DNA from: Blattabacterium cuenoti
GTDB lineage: Bacteria > Bacteroidota > Bacteroidia > Flavobacteriales > Blattabacteriaceae
DNA: 64,000 nt
Reading direction: 5' to 3'
Assembly (NCBI RefSeq): GCF_014252095.1
Contig: NZ_CP059210.1
Span: 566,986 to 630,985, forward strand
The position numbers and the translations under genes are program-made. The notes under the pieces were generated by a model, which worked only from the letters and a program-made list of their open reading frames with translations, was not told the origin of the DNA and did no database searches. This document shows positions 39,668 to 51,835 of the stretch, piece by piece. How positions within the stretch are numbered: position 1 is the stretch's first letter; every line of letters starts with the position of its first letter.

Positions 39668-40615
39668 TCAACAAAAACATAAATATTTTTCCAAATCTAA
39701 AGCTGCCATACATCCTGTTCCAGCAGAAGTGATAGCTTGGCGATATGTAGGATCTTGTACATCTCCTGCAGCAAATACTCCTGGTTTATTAGTACTAGTA
39801 CTTCCTTTTTTTACAATGATATACCCTCTTTCATCTAAATTCAATTGATTTTTAAACAATTTCGTATTAGGAGAATGACCGATAGCAATAAACAAACCGC
39901 TTATTAAAATAGTTCTACTAATTTTATTTTTAGTGTTCAATATCTGAATTCCTTCTAAAAAATCATTTCCCATAATTTTTGTAATCTGAGAACAAAAAAA
40001 TATATTCACATTATTTATTTTTGAGATTCTATATTGTAAAGCTTTGGAAGCTCTGAAATAGTTTTTTCTAACTACTAAATATACATTTCTGCAAATTTTT
40101 GACAAAAAACTAGCTTCTTCTAAAGCTGTGTCTCCTCCTCCTATAATAGCTACATCTTTTCCTTTATGAAAAAAACCATCACAAGTAGCACAAAAAGAAA
40201 CTCCTAATCCCAAAAATTTTTTTTCTTCATCCAGTCCTAAAAATTTAGGACTGGAACCTGTAGCGATAATAATCCCTTTACTTTCTATATTTTCTTCATT
40301 TTTTTTCATATAAACACGATGTATTCCGCCTTTTTTATCAGAAAAATATACTTTTGTAATAGTTTTATGAATAATAATAGTATTAAAACGCTCTGCTTGT
40401 TTTTTACAATTTTCCATAAGTTCATTTCCACTAATTCCTTCATAAAAACCTGGATAATTATCTACCTTTGTTGTAGATGTTAATTGCCCTCCCGGCTGCA
40501 TTCCTACAAATAGAACAGGATGAAGATCTGCTCTTGCTGCATATATAGCCGCAGTATATCCGGCTGGACCGGATCCAATGATTACACAATCCATTATTTT
40601 ATTTTTCTTTAACAT
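39668..40615 (-). CDS. trxB: thioredoxin-disulfide reductase
   Basis: NADPH:FAD enzyme that keeps thioredoxin reduced. FAD site VIIGSGPAGYTAAIYAA, redox CATC in GVSFCATCDGFFHKGK, NADPH site IIGGGDTALEEASFL, and the C-terminal GVFAAGDVQDPTYRQAITSAGTG. 315 residues; ATG at 40615 or 40594 both plausible. Divergent from the HsdR_N-like gene. Confidence 0.97.
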   Translation of the reverse strand: MLKKNKIMDCVIIGSGPAGYTAAIYAARADLHPVLFVGMQPGGQLTSTTKVDNYPGFYEGISGNELMENCKKQAERFNTIIIHKTITKVYFSDKKGGIHRVYMKKNEENIESKGIIIATGSSPKFLGLDEEKKFLGLGVSFCATCDGFFHKGKDVAIIGGGDTALEEASFLSKICRNVYLVVRKNYFRASKALQYRISKINNVNIFFCSQITKIMGNDFLEGIQILNTKNKISRTILISGLFIAIGHSPNTKLFKNQLNLDERGYIIVKKGSTSTNKPGVFAAGDVQDPTYRQAITSAGTGCMAALDLEKYLCFC

Positions 40616-40691
40616 AAAGAATGCTTACTTTGGATTTTACTTAATTCTGATTCTAAAATTTAGATATTTTTTACTTAAAAAGTTATTAGAT

Positions 40692-43975
<3,284 letters not shown>

Positions 43976-43997
43976 CGTTTTTTGATGTTTATTATGA

Positions 43998-44070
43998 AGA
44001 CCTTGAAGGGATTCGAACCCATTCCATAGGAACCGGAATCCTATATTCTATCCGATTAAACTACAAGGTC
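43998..44070 (-). tRNA. tRNA-Arg (anticodon CCG)
   Basis: 73 bases: acceptor GACCTTG/CAAGGTC, D stem GTTT/GAAT, anticodon stem TAGGA/TCCTA around loop TTCCGGT, T stem ATGGG/CCCTT with a T50-T64 mismatch, T loop TTCGAAT. The discriminator would be T73, unusual for Arg. CCA not encoded. The first base directly follows the pth stop codon. Confidence 0.93.
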
Positions 44071-44649
44071 TTAAATTTTAAAATTTCTATTGTTGAATAA
44101 ATCCATTGTTTTTTGTAACCCATTTAAAACAAATGAAAATATTATTTCTAGACTTATTTCCAATCTATTAAATAGATTTTTTAATTCCTCTTCCTTCCAA
44201 TTCCCTAATACATAATCTATTTTTTTTTTCTGATAAAAATGATTTTTAATCCCAAAACGCATACGCGCATAATGAGATGTTCCTAATTCTTTTTCAATAC
44301 TTTTTAATCCATTATGTCCTCCATTTCCTCCTTTTCCTCTCAAACGAATATTCCCGAAATTAAGATAAATATCGTCAGATATTACAAGAATATTTTCCAA
44401 TGCGATCTTTTTTTTACTCATCCAATATTTTACAGATTTTCCACTTTCATTGACAAAAGTAGATGGTTTTAAGAAAAAAAGTAATTTTTCTTGATAAATC
44501 AATTTTGAAATCAAACCTAATTTTTTTATCGAAAAAGATAGAAAATATTTTTCAGAAATTTGATCTAAAATAAAAAAACCTAAATTATGTCTTGTTTTTT
44601 GATATAGAAATCCAGGATTTCCTAATCCAGTTATTAAAAATTTTTTCAT
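44071..44649 (-). CDS. pth: peptidyl-tRNA hydrolase
   Basis: Releases tRNA from prematurely dropped peptidyl-tRNA. N-terminal LITGLGNPGFLYQKTRHNLGF supplies the catalytic His; KPSTFVNESGKSVKYW and ISDDIYLNFGNIRLRGKGG hold the conserved Asn and Asp. 192 residues. Starts 4 bp inside the CPBP protease gene and ends exactly against tRNA-Arg(CCG), an unusually tight junction. Confidence 0.96.
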   Translation of the reverse strand: MKKFLITGLGNPGFLYQKTRHNLGFFILDQISEKYFLSFSIKKLGLISKLIYQEKLLFFLKPSTFVNESGKSVKYWMSKKKIALENILVISDDIYLNFGNIRLRGKGGNGGHNGLKSIEKELGTSHYARMRFGIKNHFYQKKKIDYVLGNWKEEELKNLFNRLEISLEIIFSFVLNGLQKTMDLFNNRNFKI

Positions 44650-45437
44650 TTTTTTCTTCTTTTTTTAAAAAGAAAAATGCAACCCATAATTATGGTAAAA
44701 CTAATTATCAAAATTAACCAAAAATTAAAATTTTTTTCTTTTGAAAAGAATTCTTCATTTTTCATGAAAAAAAACATAGTAAATAGAGCAAAAGCATTGT
44801 TGAAGACATGTAATAATATGCAGTCTATTATAGAAGAAGTAGTGAAATAAATAAAACCGATGAAACTTCCAATAAGAATCCCTCCTAAAAATTGCCAAGG
44901 ATTCATATGTGTTATTCCAAATAAAAAAGAAGAAAAGAGGATCGCTTTGATTGGATGTATTTTGTTTTTTAACATTCCATTTAATATAATTCCTCTAAAA
45001 AGAACTTCTTCACATATAGGAGCCAACAAAACTGTAGTGGAAAAAAATGGAATTGGATTTTTAGCTTCTTCTTTTAAAAAATCTTCAATTTCTTTATACA
45101 TATTTCCTAACAATGGACCTTCTTTTGGAACTAAAGAAGTCACGTAGTCGTTAAGTATAATCAAACAAAGCATTACGAAAAAAAGAACAATATAAATATA
45201 CCATGGAGAAACTTTAAATGATAATTCTATGATTCGGTTTTTTTTTTGAGCTTGGTGAGAAATAAAAATAAATAAAAAAATAAAGGGAATTGTATATGAT
45301 ATAGAAAATATCATACTATCAGGTAAATGGATAGCAATCAATAATTTTCTAAAAATTATGTTAAAAAAGTTCAAACCCGTAAATGCTAAAATCAATAAAA
45401 CTGATTCTGTGTAGGTTATTTTAAAATATTTCTTCAT
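44646..45437 (-). CDS. CPBP-family (Abi/CAAX-like) intramembrane metalloprotease
   Basis: 263 residues with about seven hydrophobic segments and a Lys-rich C-terminus. The two family signatures are clear: CEEVLFRGIILNGML (EExxxR) near residue 143, and FGITHMNPWQFLGG (FxxxH), followed by the third-motif HVFNNAFAL. Substrate unknown; in other bacteria such proteins process prenylated or lipoprotein-like targets or act in immunity. Translationally coupled to pth by a 4-bp overlap. Confidence 0.88.
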   Translation of the reverse strand: MKKYFKITYTESVLLILAFTGLNFFNIIFRKLLIAIHLPDSMIFSISYTIPFIFLFIFISHQAQKKNRIIELSFKVSPWYIYIVLFFVMLCLIILNDYVTSLVPKEGPLLGNMYKEIEDFLKEEAKNPIPFFSTTVLLAPICEEVLFRGIILNGMLKNKIHPIKAILFSSFLFGITHMNPWQFLGGILIGSFIGFIYFTTSSIIDCILLHVFNNAFALFTMFFFMKNEEFFSKEKNFNFWLILIISFTIIMGCIFLFKKRRKK

Positions 45438-45541
45438 ATTTAAGTAAAAATTCGTTCATTCCCTAATAAAGGGATCTCTAGAATAGTTTTTTTTACAGAC
45501 GTATAATTACTTTTTTAGTAATTTCCATTTTTATATTTTTT

Positions 45542-45665
45542 TTCCTAGTTTTAGGAATTTATATTAATATTTTTTCATGTGAATCTTCATTCAATTTTTT
45601 TACGAAAATAAAAAACTTTTCATAAAATTGTTGAACTCTTTCTTAGATTAGGAATAGATTAGGAA
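45542..45665. other. 241-bp divergent gap (45438-45678): small hairpin and short direct repeat
   Basis: The gap between the CPBP protease and M14 peptidase genes is the longest intergenic stretch in the window. It holds a 6-bp inverted repeat (TTCCTA at 45542-45547, TAGGAA at 45552-45557) and two adjacent copies of AGATTAGGAA at 45645-45654 and 45656-45665 just before the M14 start. No open frame, RNA gene or convincing -33/-7 pair was found. Confidence 0.4.
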
Positions 45666-45678
45666 AAAAAAATCATTC

Positions 45679-46857
45679 ATGATGATGTTAGATTTGGATA
45701 TACATTCTTTATTTAAAAATTATCATTTTTTTAAAGAAAAAAGTTTTAGTTCTTCTAAAGTTTTTAAATACTCTGAATTATTAAAAATGATCAAAACATA
45801 TGAAAATATATGTTCTATTATTCCTGTAGGAACTTCTATAGAAAATAGAAAAATTTTTAAAATTCAATGGGGATCTGGAACTTGTAAAGTTTTTATATGG
45901 TCTCAAATGCATGGAAATGAAACAACAGGAACAAAAGCCATGTTTGATATTCTTCACTTTTTTCTAAAAGAGAAAAACAATGATCTAGTTAAATTTATAA
46001 GAAAAAATTTGACTATTTTATTTATTCCTATGTTAAATCCCGATGGTTCTGAAAAATATCAAAGAAGAAATGCAGTAAATATTGATTTAAATAGAGATGC
46101 TATTCGTTTACAATCTCCAGAAATACAGATACTATTTCGTGAAATTCAATATAGTAATCCAAATATTTTATTTAATTTACATGATCAAAGAAGTATTTAT
46201 AATGTTGGAAATAAAAATTTTAATCCAGCTATTTTATCCTTTTTATGTCCTTCTGTAAAAAAAGAGAAAAAAGACACAAAAATTTCTCCTGAAAGAAAAA
46301 AGGCTATGGGATTGATAGCTTTTATTGAAAAAAAAATAAAATCTATATTGCCAAATATAGGTTCAATAGGGAGGTTTTCAGATAAATTTTATTCTACTGC
46401 TACTGGAGATAATTTACAAAAGAAGGGTTATTCTTGTATTCTTTTTGAAGCCGGAAATTATCCAAAAGATTCTAAAAAAGATATAATTAGAAAATATAAT
46501 GCTTTATCTATTCTGATAGGATTCTATTTTCTTTCTTTTCCAAAAAAAGATCTTGAAAAAGAATATTCTTCTTATTTTACTATACCTAAAAATAAAAAAA
46601 AACTATTAGACAAAATTTATAGAGGAGTAAAAATTCAAAGAGGAAAATACAAATTTTTAGTGGATATAGGGATAAGAAATATAGAAAAATTTAATGTTGT
46701 GAAAAACGATATTGATTTAATTTCAAAAATAGTTGATATAGGAGATTTATCTAATTTTTTTGCTTATGAAGATTCCATTTGTTATGGAAAAAAATTTCAT
46801 TCAAAAGGAAGAAATTATCCTATAATTGGAGACATAGAATTATTTGATATTTTATGA
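45679..46857 (+). CDS. M14-family zinc carboxypeptidase-like protein
   Basis: 392 residues with the M14 metal site: HxxE at His78/Glu81 (QMHGNETTGT), the third ligand His168 in FNLHDQR, NIDLNRDA for substrate binding, and a likely catalytic Glu near 262 in CILFEAGNYP. No signal peptide is seen, unlike secreted digestive carboxypeptidases, suggesting a cytoplasmic role, perhaps peptide or muropeptide trimming. A C-terminal 120-residue extension has no recognised motif. Divergent from the CPBP protease. Confidence 0.85.
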   Translation: MMMLDLDIHSLFKNYHFFKEKSFSSSKVFKYSELLKMIKTYENICSIIPVGTSIENRKIFKIQWGSGTCKVFIWSQMHGNETTGTKAMFDILHFFLKEKNNDLVKFIRKNLTILFIPMLNPDGSEKYQRRNAVNIDLNRDAIRLQSPEIQILFREIQYSNPNILFNLHDQRSIYNVGNKNFNPAILSFLCPSVKKEKKDTKISPERKKAMGLIAFIEKKIKSILPNIGSIGRFSDKFYSTATGDNLQKKGYSCILFEAGNYPKDSKKDIIRKYNALSILIGFYFLSFPKKDLEKEYSSYFTIPKNKKKLLDKIYRGVKIQRGKYKFLVDIGIRNIEKFNVVKNDIDLISKIVDIGDLSNFFAYEDSICYGKKFHSKGRNYPIIGDIELFDIL

Positions 46858-46859
46858 TT

Positions 46860-47009
46860 TTATTTTTTAAAATTAGAAACTGTTAATTTTTTTCTCCCTT
46901 TTTTTCTTTTTCTGGATATAATTTTACGACCTGTTTTTGTAGACATACGTTTTAAAAATCCATGAACGTTTACTTTTTTTCTATTAGAAGGTTGATAAGT
47001 TCTTTTCAT
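46860..47009 (-). CDS. rpmH: 50S ribosomal protein L34
   Basis: A 49-residue, very basic protein starting [19 protein letters not shown] and continuing with [20 protein letters not shown], the unmistakable L34 sequence. Too short for many ORF cut-offs. Lies 6 bp after the DUF4258-like gene on the same strand and 2 bp from the convergent M14 peptidase. Its usual partners rnpA and dnaA are not adjacent here. Confidence 0.96.
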   Translation of the reverse strand: MKRTYQPSNRKKVNVHGFLKRMSTKTGRKIISRKRKKGRKKLTVSNFKK

Positions 47010-47015
47010 ATTATT

Positions 47016-47399
47016 TTATATTTTTTTGAAAAAAATAATTTTCTTTATATATATCACATTTAAATTTTCTTCTATAAAAAAGATTATTTTCCTATTTTTA
47101 TCTTTTATCTCAATATGATAAATCATAGGATATGGCTTTGTTTTTAACAATCTTTTCTTTAAAATGATTTTTCCTTTTTTTAAAAGTTCTGATTTGATGA
47201 AAATAGGGTTCATGTATTTTTTTTTACAATTCCTAATTGTATCTTCATTGATTTCAAATATTATTTTTTTCCTTTTTATATTATTATCTAATATTTTTTG
47301 ATGATAAGAATAAGAGTTAGGAGGAGAGAAGTATAATAAAATCATAAAACCAATAATAAAACCTGTTAAGAAAAAAATAAATCGCCTAAAAAAATTCAT
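47016..47399 (-). CDS. membrane-anchored DUF4258-like small protein
   Basis: 127 residues: an N-terminal membrane helix (RRFIFFLTGFIIGFMILLYF, about 5-24), then a short extracytoplasmic or cytoplasmic domain with alternating charged and hydrophobic strands (KGKIILKKRLLKTKPYPMIY, HIEIKDKNRKIIFFIEEN). The pattern matches small single-pass proteins annotated with DUF4258 in Flavobacteriales. Function unknown. Directly upstream of rpmH, likely the same transcript. Confidence 0.6.
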   Translation of the reverse strand: MNFFRRFIFFLTGFIIGFMILLYFSPPNSYSYHQKILDNNIKRKKIIFEINEDTIRNCKKKYMNPIFIKSELLKKGKIILKKRLLKTKPYPMIYHIEIKDKNRKIIFFIEENLNVIYIKKIIFFKKI

Positions 47400-47513
47400 G
47401 AAAAGAACACTTGTAACTCCCTAAATTACATAAAGTTTTTTATTTTTCTTATACTTTCATTATAATAAAAATGGAAGTAAAGAATTTTTTTCTAAAGATA
47501 GAATCATCAAGTT

Positions 47514-48785
47514 ATGTTTAATAAGCAAAAAACCATTTCAAAAAAAATATCCTTACAAGGAGTAGGATTATATACGGAAAAAAAGGTTACTATAACTTTC
47601 AACCCAGCTCCTGAAAATTCAGGATTTCTTTTTGTCAGAACGGATATAAAAGAAAAACCAAGTATAAAAGCACATCTTTCATTTTTGTTCAGTGAAACAA
47701 CGGATCGAGGAATTATTTTAGAAAAAGATGGATTAAAAATTTGTACTAGTGAACATGTATTGGCGGCTCTTATGGGAATGGATTTAGATAATGTAATTAT
47801 AGAATTGGATAGCATGGAATTTCCTATCATGGATGGTTCTTCAAAATATTTTGTAGAGGCTATTGAAAAAGTAGGAGTGATCGAACAAAATGCAGAAAGA
47901 GGATATTACTCGATCAAAGAAATTATATCTCACGTGGATTCAGAAACCGGAGGAGAGATTATTGCTTCTCCCTATAAAAAATTAGAAATAGTCACCCTGG
48001 TAGATTTTGATTCTAAATTCATAAATATACAAAATGCTGTACTAAAAGATCCAAATCAATTTAAAAAAATAGCGAATTCAAGGAATTTCTGTTTTCTTGA
48101 TGAAAAAGAAAATTTAACAAGAAACGGAAACCACTTCCGTTCTTCCTCTTCTTATCACGAAATAGCAAAACATAATCTTTTGGAGATTATGGGATACTTA
48201 ACTTTAATAGGAGTTAAATTAAAAGGAAAAATAATCGCTTACAACACAACTCCACATATAAATACACAATTTGCAAAGAGATTAATTCAAAATATCCAAA
48301 CACAAAAAGTTATTCCAAAATTTGATTTAACAAAAAAACCTGTTTTGGATATCAGAAATATTATGAGAATTTTACCTCATAAACCTCCATTTCTTTTAGT
48401 AGATAAAATTATGGAATTAACCGAAGATTGTGTAATAGGGGTGAAGAATGTAACGATGAATGAATCTTTTTTTATGGGACATTTTCCTAAAGAGCCTATC
48501 ATGCCTGGAGTGTTGCAAATAGAAGCTATTGCACAAGTAGGTGGAATTCTTGTATTAAACAAAGTTAATAATCCAGAATGTTATTCTACATATTTTTTGA
48601 AAATAGATAAAGTAAAATTTAAAAAAAAAGTAATTCCTGGAGATTTGTTAGTTTTTCAAGTAGATTTGTTAGAACCAATAAGAAGGGGAATAGTCCATAT
48701 GCAAGGAAAGGGATATGTTAATAATCAACTTGCAGTTGAAGCAGAAGTCATAGCAAAAATAGTAAAAATTAAGGATTCCTCTTAA
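47514..48785 (+). CDS. fabZ: LpxC-FabZ fusion with a degenerate LpxC half and an intact 3-hydroxyacyl-ACP dehydratase (FabZ)
   Basis: Normally joins UDP-3-O-acyl-GlcNAc deacetylase (lipid A) to FabZ. FabZ (about 275-423) is intact: LPHKPPFLLVDK, catalytic His323 in MGHFPKEP and Glu337 in LQIEA. In LpxC (1-270), His81 (CTSEH), His220 and His248 remain, but the zinc/catalytic HKxxDxxGD motif reads HNLLEIMGY, so Asp224 is Glu and Asp228 is Tyr. About 35-40 residues before it are missing (423 versus about 460). LpxC activity is therefore doubtful, while FabZ partners acpP, fabF and fabG. No lpxD or lpxA flanks it. Confidence 0.9.
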   Translation: MFNKQKTISKKISLQGVGLYTEKKVTITFNPAPENSGFLFVRTDIKEKPSIKAHLSFLFSETTDRGIILEKDGLKICTSEHVLAALMGMDLDNVIIELDSMEFPIMDGSSKYFVEAIEKVGVIEQNAERGYYSIKEIISHVDSETGGEIIASPYKKLEIVTLVDFDSKFINIQNAVLKDPNQFKKIANSRNFCFLDEKENLTRNGNHFRSSSSYHEIAKHNLLEIMGYLTLIGVKLKGKIIAYNTTPHINTQFAKRLIQNIQTQKVIPKFDLTKKPVLDIRNIMRILPHKPPFLLVDKIMELTEDCVIGVKNVTMNESFFMGHFPKEPIMPGVLQIEAIAQVGGILVLNKVNNPECYSTYFLKIDKVKFKKKVIPGDLLVFQVDLLEPIRRGIVHMQGKGYVNNQLAVEAEVIAKIVKIKDSS

Positions 48786-48819
48786 AAACTATTTTATAAT
48801 ATAAAAAAAACTAGATAAA

Positions 48820-49392
48820 ATGTATACAAATATTAGAAAGGGGTTACATATACAATATAATAATGAAGTATATAAAATCCTTGATTTTCTTCACGTGAAA
48901 CCTGGAAAGGGATATCCTTTTGTAAGGACTAAGTTGAAGAATCTGATGACAGGTCATATTTTGGAAAATAATTTTTCAGCAAAACATAAAGTTAAAGAAG
49001 TAAAAATAGTATCTGACTTATACCAATATTTGTATAGAGATGGAGAGATTTTTTATTTTATGAATACGATCAACTATAATCAAATCCCAATTGATAAAAA
49101 ACTGATAAAAAATCATACTGATTTTTTAAAAGAAGGAATAAAATTAACTATTTTTTTTCATATAAAAAGTGATAATAATCAAATAGTTTTATTTTTAAAA
49201 ATGCCTCCTACTGTTATTTTAAAAGTAAAATCTACGGAAAAAGTAAGAAAAAAAGATACCATTAATACTTCAAACAAAATTTCTATTTTAGAAACAGGAG
49301 CAAAGTTATTAGTCCCTTTATTCATAAATTCTGGAGAATATATTAAAATAAATACGGATAGAAAATCTTATATAGAAAGAATTAGAAAATAA
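48820..49392 (+). CDS. efp: elongation factor P
   Basis: Rescues ribosomes stalled at polyproline. Domain I loop HVKPGKGYPFVRTKLKNL contains the Lys that would be the modification site; domains II and III follow with METGAKLLVPLFINSGEYIKINT-like ending (positions 49291-49357). 190 residues, normal. 34 bp after the LpxC-FabZ gene, where lpxA would normally lie in flavobacteria. Confidence 0.95.
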   Translation: MYTNIRKGLHIQYNNEVYKILDFLHVKPGKGYPFVRTKLKNLMTGHILENNFSAKHKVKEVKIVSDLYQYLYRDGEIFYFMNTINYNQIPIDKKLIKNHTDFLKEGIKLTIFFHIKSDNNQIVLFLKMPPTVILKVKSTEKVRKKDTINTSNKISILETGAKLLVPLFINSGEYIKINTDRKSYIERIRK

Positions 49393-49432
49393 TTGTGTAA
49401 TTAATATCAATTTTATTTAGAAAAAGATTATT

Positions 49433-50323
49433 ATGAGTATTTTGATAGATAAAAAAATTCGTGTTATTGTACAAGGGTTAACGGGGAAAGAAGGTTTATT
49501 TCATGCTGAACAAATGATGAATTACGGAACCTGTATAGTTGGAGGAGTGACTCCAGGAAAGGGAGGAAGAAAATATTTAGGGGTTCCTATTTTTAATACT
49601 ATGTATGAAGCGGTTTCCTATACAGGAGGAGATGTTAGTGTGATTTTTGTTCCTTCTTTTTTCGCTTCAGATGCTATTCTAGAATCGATTAGCATGAATA
49701 TGAGAGTGATTGTGTGCATCACTGAAGGGATTCCCGTTTTGGATATGATTCAAATCAAAAATTTTTTAAAAGGAAAAAAATCACGTTTGATTGGACCGAA
49801 TTGTCCTGGAATTATTTCTCCAGAAGAATCTAAAGTAGGAATTATGCCAAACTTGGTTTTCAATAAAAAAGGAAAAGTTGGTATAGTTTCTAGATCTGGT
49901 ACGCTTACTTATGAAGCAGCAGATCAAATAGTCCAATACGGTTATGGAATTTCTACGGCTATTGGAATAGGAGGAGATTCTATTATTGGAATGACTATCA
50001 CGGATATTTTAGATTTATTTTTGAAAGATACAGAAACAAAATGTATTGTAATGATTGGAGAAATAGGAGGAAAATTAGAAATTGATGCAGCTGAATGGTG
50101 GATTAAAAATTCAAAAAATAAAAAACCCATCATAGGTTTTATTGCAGGTCAAACCGCTCCTAAAGGGCGGACAATGGGACATGCTGGCGCGGTTATAGGA
50201 AAACAATCAGAAACGGCACAAGTAAAAATGGATCTTTTGAAAAAGAACGGAGTTCATATAGTTATATCTCCAGCAGATATAGGAATGAAAGTCCATGAGG
50301 TTCTCCAAAAGGAGGATCAATAA
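49433..50323 (+). CDS. sucD: succinyl-CoA synthetase alpha subunit
   Basis: ATP/ADP-linked succinyl-CoA:succinate conversion in the TCA cycle. CoA-binding IVQGLTGKEGLFHAEQM, GGVTPGKGG, VGIVSRSGTLTYEAA, and the phosphorylated His in GHAGAVIG. 296 residues, full length. The beta subunit is elsewhere. Follows efp as in many Flavobacteriales, here without the intervening lipid A genes. Confidence 0.97.
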   Translation: MSILIDKKIRVIVQGLTGKEGLFHAEQMMNYGTCIVGGVTPGKGGRKYLGVPIFNTMYEAVSYTGGDVSVIFVPSFFASDAILESISMNMRVIVCITEGIPVLDMIQIKNFLKGKKSRLIGPNCPGIISPEESKVGIMPNLVFNKKGKVGIVSRSGTLTYEAADQIVQYGYGISTAIGIGGDSIIGMTITDILDLFLKDTETKCIVMIGEIGGKLEIDAAEWWIKNSKNKKPIIGFIAGQTAPKGRTMGHAGAVIGKQSETAQVKMDLLKKNGVHIVISPADIGMKVHEVLQKEDQ

Positions 50324-50337
50324 TTTTTTTCAAAAAA

Positions 50338-50919
50338 ATGAAAAAAATTGTTTTTGTTACAAGAAATTTTTTTAAAGAAAGAGAAATAAAATCTTTTCTT
50401 TATCCTCATGCGGATCAATTAAATATTTTGTCCTTAAAAGATATTTTATTTCCATATTCCATTAAAGAAAATGGAAATTCTTTTCAAGAAAACGCTTTAA
50501 TTAAAGCAAAATTCTTTTTTCAGAAAACACATATTCCTTGTTTTTCAGAAGATTCTGGATTGAAAATAGAATGTTTAAATGGATATCCAGGTATCTATTC
50601 CTCTAGATATCTTCAAAAAGAAAACAGTCTAGAAAAATTACTTCTTAGTATAAAAAAAACTTCATCCAGAAAAGCAGAACTTGTTTGTGTTTTTTGTTTC
50701 AAAAAAAATGAAGAAAAAAATTATTTTTTTAAAGGAAAATTAACCGGATACATTTCTGAAAAAATTATGGGAAAAAAAGGTTTTGGATATGATCCTATAT
50801 TTATTCCAGATAAACATAAAAATACTTTATCTCAAATAAACATTCATCAAAAAAACAAGATCAGCCATAGAATAAAAGCTTTTAAAAAACTCATGAAATT
50901 CATCACCTATAATGGATAA
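50338..50919 (+). CDS. rdgB: non-canonical purine NTP pyrophosphatase (RdgB/HAM1)
   Basis: Hydrolyses ITP, dITP and XTP to keep them from nucleic acids. N-terminal FVTRNFFKEREIKSFL, ENGNSFQENALIKA, FSEDSGLKIECLNGYPGIYS and GFGYDPIFIPD are all family signatures. 193 residues. Overlaps the start of rnz by 8 bp. Confidence 0.95.
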   Translation: MKKIVFVTRNFFKEREIKSFLYPHADQLNILSLKDILFPYSIKENGNSFQENALIKAKFFFQKTHIPCFSEDSGLKIECLNGYPGIYSSRYLQKENSLEKLLLSIKKTSSRKAELVCVFCFKKNEEKNYFFKGKLTGYISEKIMGKKGFGYDPIFIPDKHKNTLSQINIHQKNKISHRIKAFKKLMKFITYNG

Positions 50920-51835
50920 AACTTCATTAACAATTTTGGGGTGTCATTCCTCAATTCCAACGGAAAAATTTTATCCTACAGCTCAAATATTAGAGATGAA
51001 AGGAGTTTTTTTTCTTATTGATTGTGGAGAAGGGACACAAGTTCAATTAAGAAAAGCGAAAATAAAATTTAACAAAATAGTACACATATTCATATCTCAT
51101 TTACATGGAGATCATTTTTTTGGATTAATTGGATTGCTTTCTACTTTTCATTTACTAGGAAGAGAAAAATCAGTATATATTTACGCTCCAAAAGGATTAA
51201 AAGAAATTATAGATATTCATTTTAAATGGTCATATACACGATTAAAATTCTGTATTGATCATATTGAATTATCTTCTAAAAAATTGGAAAAGATTATGGA
51301 AACTGAAAAAGTAGAAGTTTATACCATTCCATTAAAACATAGAATTTACACTAATGGTTTTCTTTTCAAAGAAAAACCTTGTCATAGAAAATTAAATATG
51401 GAGGAGATAAAAAAAATTCCTTCTATCAAAATAGAAGATTATAAGAATTTACAACTTGGAAAAGATTTTAGAACCAAAGAAGGGAAAATCATTCCGAATG
51501 ATCAACTCACATTTAATCCTCCAAAAATCTTATCTTATGCTTTTTGTTCAGATACTTCCTATTATTTGCCTATTATTGAACAAATAAAATATGTAGATTT
51601 ATTATATCACGAGTCGACTTTTTTGAAAAAAGAAGAAAATAGAGCTATCAAGACAGGACACTCTACAGCCACCCAAGCTGCTTGTATAGCTAAAAAAGCT
51701 CAAGTCAAAAAATTATTATTGGGACATTATTCGAATAGATTTCCTAATCTAAAAGCATTTGAAGAAGAAGCAAAAAAAATATTTAATAATGTAGAAGCGT
51801 CTGAACCATTAAAAACATACTATCTAGATGAATAA
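50912..51835 (+). CDS. rnz: ribonuclease Z
   Basis: Zinc endonuclease that matures tRNA 3' ends. Metal motif FISHLHGDHFFGL near residue 65, then FCSDTS, HESTF and the late TATQAACIAKKA and LLGHYSNRF. 307 residues, normal for bacterial RNase Z. Fits the absence of encoded CCA in the four tRNAs here. Its 3' end overlaps the convergent permease gene by 16 bp. Confidence 0.95.
   Translation: MDKTSLTILGCHSSIPTEKFYPTAQILEMKGVFFLIDCGEGTQVQLRKAKIKFNKIVHIFISHLHGDHFFGLIGLLSTFHLLGREKSVYIYAPKGLKEIIDIHFKWSYTRLKFCIDHIELSSKKLEKIMETEKVEVYTIPLKHRIYTNGFLFKEKPCHRKLNMEEIKKIPSIKIEDYKNLQLGKDFRTKEGKIIPNDQLTFNPPKILSYAFCSDTSYYLPIIEQIKYVDLLYHESTFLKKEENRAIKTGHSTATQAACIAKKAQVKKLLLGHYSNRFPNLKAFEEEAKKIFNNVEASEPLKTYYLDE

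Noticed and set aside
40578..40691. Upstream extension of the HsdR_N-like protein
   Set aside because: The extra 38 residues are hydrophobic and Ile/Leu-rich from AT bias, overlap trxB, and orthologues begin near the ATG at 40692.
45645..45665. Adjacent AGATTAGGAA copies as a functional repeat or operator
   Set aside because: Only two short copies in AT-rich intergenic DNA; not enough to call an element.
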